Assembly (NCBI GenBank): GCA_045801465.1
Contig: JBJMSU010000180.1
Location: 1-6,747 of the forward strand
Reading direction: 5' to 3'
Source of the DNA: DATFWC01 sp045801465
Lineage (GTDB): Bacteria > Pseudomonadota > Alphaproteobacteria > Rhizobiales > Xanthobacteraceae
DNA length: 6,747 bases
A model generated the notes under the pieces. It ran no database searches. It saw nothing but the letters and a program-made list of their open reading frames with translations, and was not told the DNA's origin. Both the position numbers and the translations under genes were made by a program. Of the stretch, positions 4,916-6,747 are shown piece by piece (within the stretch, counting starts at the first letter, position 1; the number at the start of each line of letters is the position of its first letter).

Positions 4916-6136
4916 ATGGACTCGCTGATCACGGCGGCGGCGCGTGCGCTCGCGGCGGGTGATCCCCTCGGCGCACTGAACCGGATCGCCTTGCGCGACG
5001 ACGCCCCTGCGCTCGCGCTGCGCGGCATCGCCATGGCGCAGCTCGGCGATCTCGTTCGCGCGAAGGCCCTCGTGCGCAGTGCGGCGCGCGCCTTCGGCCC
5101 GAAAGAGGCCGTGGCGCGCGCGAGGTGCGTCGTCGCCGAGGCCGAGATCGCGCTCGTCTCGCGCGACCTGGGGTGGCCTGCGAAGGCGCTCGACGCCGCG
5201 CGGGCGACGCTCGAAGCGCACGGCGACCGGGTGAACGCCGCGCATGCGCGGTATCTCGAGGTCCGGCGCCTCGTCCTAATCGGGCGCCTCGACGAGGCCG
5301 AGCGTACGCTCGCCGAGCTCGACTCCGCGCCCTTCCCGCCGGCGCTGAGGGCTGCCCACGAGCTGGTCGTTGCCGGGATCGCAATGCGACGCCTGCGGAC
5401 GAAGACGGCGCGCGCTGCGCTCAATCGGGCCGAGCGGGCCGCGCGCCGCGCCGGTATCCCGGCGCTGACGGCGGAGGTCGAAAGCGCAGCCCTCGTCATG
5501 AACACGCCGGCGGCCCGCCTGATGGCGCGTGGCGAGGAGCGACCCCTCCTGCTCGAGGAGGTTGAAGCGTTATTGGTGTCGCGGGCGCTTGTGGTGGACG
5601 CGTGCCGTCACGTCGTGCGTGAGGCCCGCGCGGTGGTCTCGCTCGCACGGCGTCCGGTGTTGTTCGCGCTCGCCCGCGCGCTGGGCGAAGCGTGGCCCGC
5701 AGACGTGCCGAGGGGCACGTTGGTCGCGCGGGCATTCCGAGCAAAACACGCCGATGAATCGCATCGCGCGCGGTTGCGAGTCGAAGTCGGGCGGCTTCGC
5801 ACAGTGCTGCGGACGCTGGCCGGCGTGAGCGCGACGAAGCGAGGCTTTGCGCTGGTGCCGCGCCGCGCCCGCGAGGTCGTCGTGCTGGCGCGGCCCGTCG
5901 AAGAGAAGCACGCGGCGGTGCTCGCCTTCCTGGCCGACGGTGAGTCGTGGTCGAGCTCGGCCCTCGCGCTGGCGCTGGGAGCGAGCCAGCGCACCGTGCA
6001 ACGGGCACTCGATTCGCTTGCGGCAGCAGGCAAGGTGCAGTCGTTCGGTCGCGGGCGAGCGCGTCGTTGGATGACCCCGCCCGTTCCGGGATTCGCGACG
6101 ACCTTGTTGCTCCCGGCGCCACTGCCGGGTGACTAG
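4916..6136 (+). CDS. Putative transcription regulator: helical-repeat region plus two winged-helix domains
   Basis: The 406-residue product is very rich in Ala and Arg. Residues 1-200 form successive helices of TPR-like character (for example AIALRGI-type repeats near 30-60 and LIGRLDEAERTLAELDSA at 121-138). Residues about 245-316 fit a winged helix like the OmpR/SARP C-terminal domain: RPVLFALARALGEAWP, a recognition helix near RARLRVEVGRLRTVLRTLAG (284-303), then the wing TKRGFALVP (307-315). Residues 328-386 form a second HTH: EKHAAVLAFLADG, SSALALALGASQRTVQRAL (347-365) and KVQSFGRGRARRW (373-385). No membrane segment or signal peptide is present. The ribosome binding site is weak. It is divergent from DUF899, and the TAG stop is 9 bases before the propeller gene, so those two form an operon. 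DNA binding is well supported. The signal sensed and the target genes are inferred from context only. Confidence 0.8.
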   Translation: MDSLITAAARALAAGDPLGALNRIALRDDAPALALRGIAMAQLGDLVRAKALVRSAARAFGPKEAVARARCVVAEAEIALVSRDLGWPAKALDAARATLEAHGDRVNAAHARYLEVRRLVLIGRLDEAERTLAELDSAPFPPALRAAHELVVAGIAMRRLRTKTARAALNRAERAARRAGIPALTAEVESAALVMNTPAARLMARGEERPLLLEEVEALLVSRALVVDACRHVVREARAVVSLARRPVLFALARALGEAWPADVPRGTLVARAFRAKHADESHRARLRVEVGRLRTVLRTLAGVSATKRGFALVPRRAREVVVLARPVEEKHAAVLAFLADGESWSSSALALALGASQRTVQRALDSLAAAGKVQSFGRGRARRWMTPPVPGFATTLLLPAPLPGD

Positions 6137-6145
6137 GATGGAGGC

Positions 6146-6747
6146 ATGAAACGATCAGCGGCAGAAATCATCCGTGAGTATGGCGCCTTTCCGGATGTCG
6201 AGGGCGTGCATGGGGTCACGTATGACGGTCAGCACGTCTGGTTTGCGTCCGGAGACAAGCTGAACGCCCTCAATCCGGCAAGCGGCGAGGTGCTGCGCTC
6301 GATCGATGTCGCCGCGCATGCCGGAACGGCGTTCGACGGCCGCCACCTCTATCAGATCGCCGAGGACCGCATTCAGAAGATCGATCCACAGACCGGCCGT
6401 GTGCTTGCCACGATCCCGGCCCCCGGCGGCGGCGGTGACTCGGGGCTCGCGTGGGCCGAAGGGGCGCTGTGGGTAGGGCAGTATCGGGAGCGGAAAATCC
6501 ACCAAGTCGATCCGCAAACAGGGGCGATTCTTCGCACCATCGACTCGAACCGCTTCGTCACCGGGGTCACCTGGGTCGACGGTGAGCTCTGGCACGCCAC
6601 CTGGGAAGGTGACGCGAGCGAGTTGCGGCGAGTCGATCCCCGAACCGGAGAGGTCCTGGAGACACTCGAGATGCCGGCCGGCGTGGGCGTCTCCGGGCTC
6701 GAATCCGATGGCGGCGATCAGTTCTTCTGCGGAGGCGGAAGCAGCGG
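6146..6747 (+). CDS. Beta-propeller-type repeat protein (3' end outside window)
   Basis: Two hundred residues are visible and the gene runs off the right edge. At least four repeats of about 40 residues are clear, each with a strand of the H-x-W or L-W type and ending in a D/N-P-x-S/T-G turn: N43-P44, D80-P81, D122-P123 and D164-P165, each followed by a hydrophobic strand (GEVLRSIDV, GRVLATIPA, GAILRTIDS, GEVLETLEM). This is the pattern of YncE, virginiamycin B lyase and glutamine-cyclotransferase-like propellers. No signal peptide is seen in MKRSAAEIIREYGAFPDVEG, so it is likely cytoplasmic. AGGA (6135-6138) lies 7 bases before the ATG. It is transcribed with the upstream regulator. No enzyme activity can be claimed; it may bind a ligand or act as a scaffold. 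From memory, relatives are only about 230 residues long, so little may be missing. Confidence 0.85.
   Translation, partial: MKRSAAEIIREYGAFPDVEGVHGVTYDGQHVWFASGDKLNALNPASGEVLRSIDVAAHAGTAFDGRHLYQIAEDRIQKIDPQTGRVLATIPAPGGGGDSGLAWAEGALWVGQYRERKIHQVDPQTGAILRTIDSNRFVTGVTWVDGELWHATWEGDASELRRVDPRTGEVLETLEMPAGVGVSGLESDGGDQFFCGGGSS

Noticed and set aside
5496..6122. Reverse-strand open frame of 208 codons opposite the regulator
   Set aside because: It is an antisense frame in very GC-rich coding sequence, dominated by Arg, Ala and Pro, with no motif. The forward frame contains the HTH domains.
6155..6595. Reverse-strand open frame of 146 codons opposite the propeller gene
   Set aside because: The forward frame has regular repeats with D-P-x-T-G turns and a ribosome binding site. 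The reverse frame has no such support.

Overview
The window is a high-GC stretch that looks like chromosome from an alphaproteobacterium of the Bradyrhizobium/Rhodopseudomonas group. Three intergenic palindromic elements (106-255, 887-935, 1522-1696) have the look of the dispersed repeats I associate with those genomes, and the enzymes are typical of soil rhizobia and relatives. The assignment rests on recognition, not on a search.

Left part (1-1701): the extreme left edge holds only the first nine codons of a reverse-strand gene, possibly a short-chain dehydrogenase. A divergent region carrying a nested inverted repeat follows. Next are two forward genes, a carboxymuconolactone decarboxylase-family protein (309-887) and an AHSA1-type SRPBCC protein (1034-1516). 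They are separated by a palindrome that shares the last base of the first gene's stop codon. A two-hairpin element (1522-1696) sits where these forward genes meet the reverse-strand genes.

Middle part (1702-3595, reverse-strand genes): an ArsC/Spx-like thioredoxin-fold protein (1702-2067) lies downstream of an unrecognised 351-residue protein (2178-3233). The next roughly 360 bases hold small dyads and what looks like the dead 5' end of an SRPBCC gene, including its ribosome binding site (3508-3591).

Right part (3596-6747): a small membrane protein (3596-3958) follows a DUF899 thioredoxin-like protein (4023-4787) on the reverse strand. Divergently, across 128 bases, lies a forward pair: a 406-residue putative transcription regulator with an alpha-helical repeat region and two winged-helix domains (4916-6136), then, 9 bases later, a beta-propeller-type repeat protein cut by the window edge (6146-6747). 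The divergent layout suggests that the regulator controls DUF899 and itself, with the propeller protein as a co-expressed partner. That link is an inference. No RNA genes, CRISPR arrays, insertion sequences or transposase fragments were seen.
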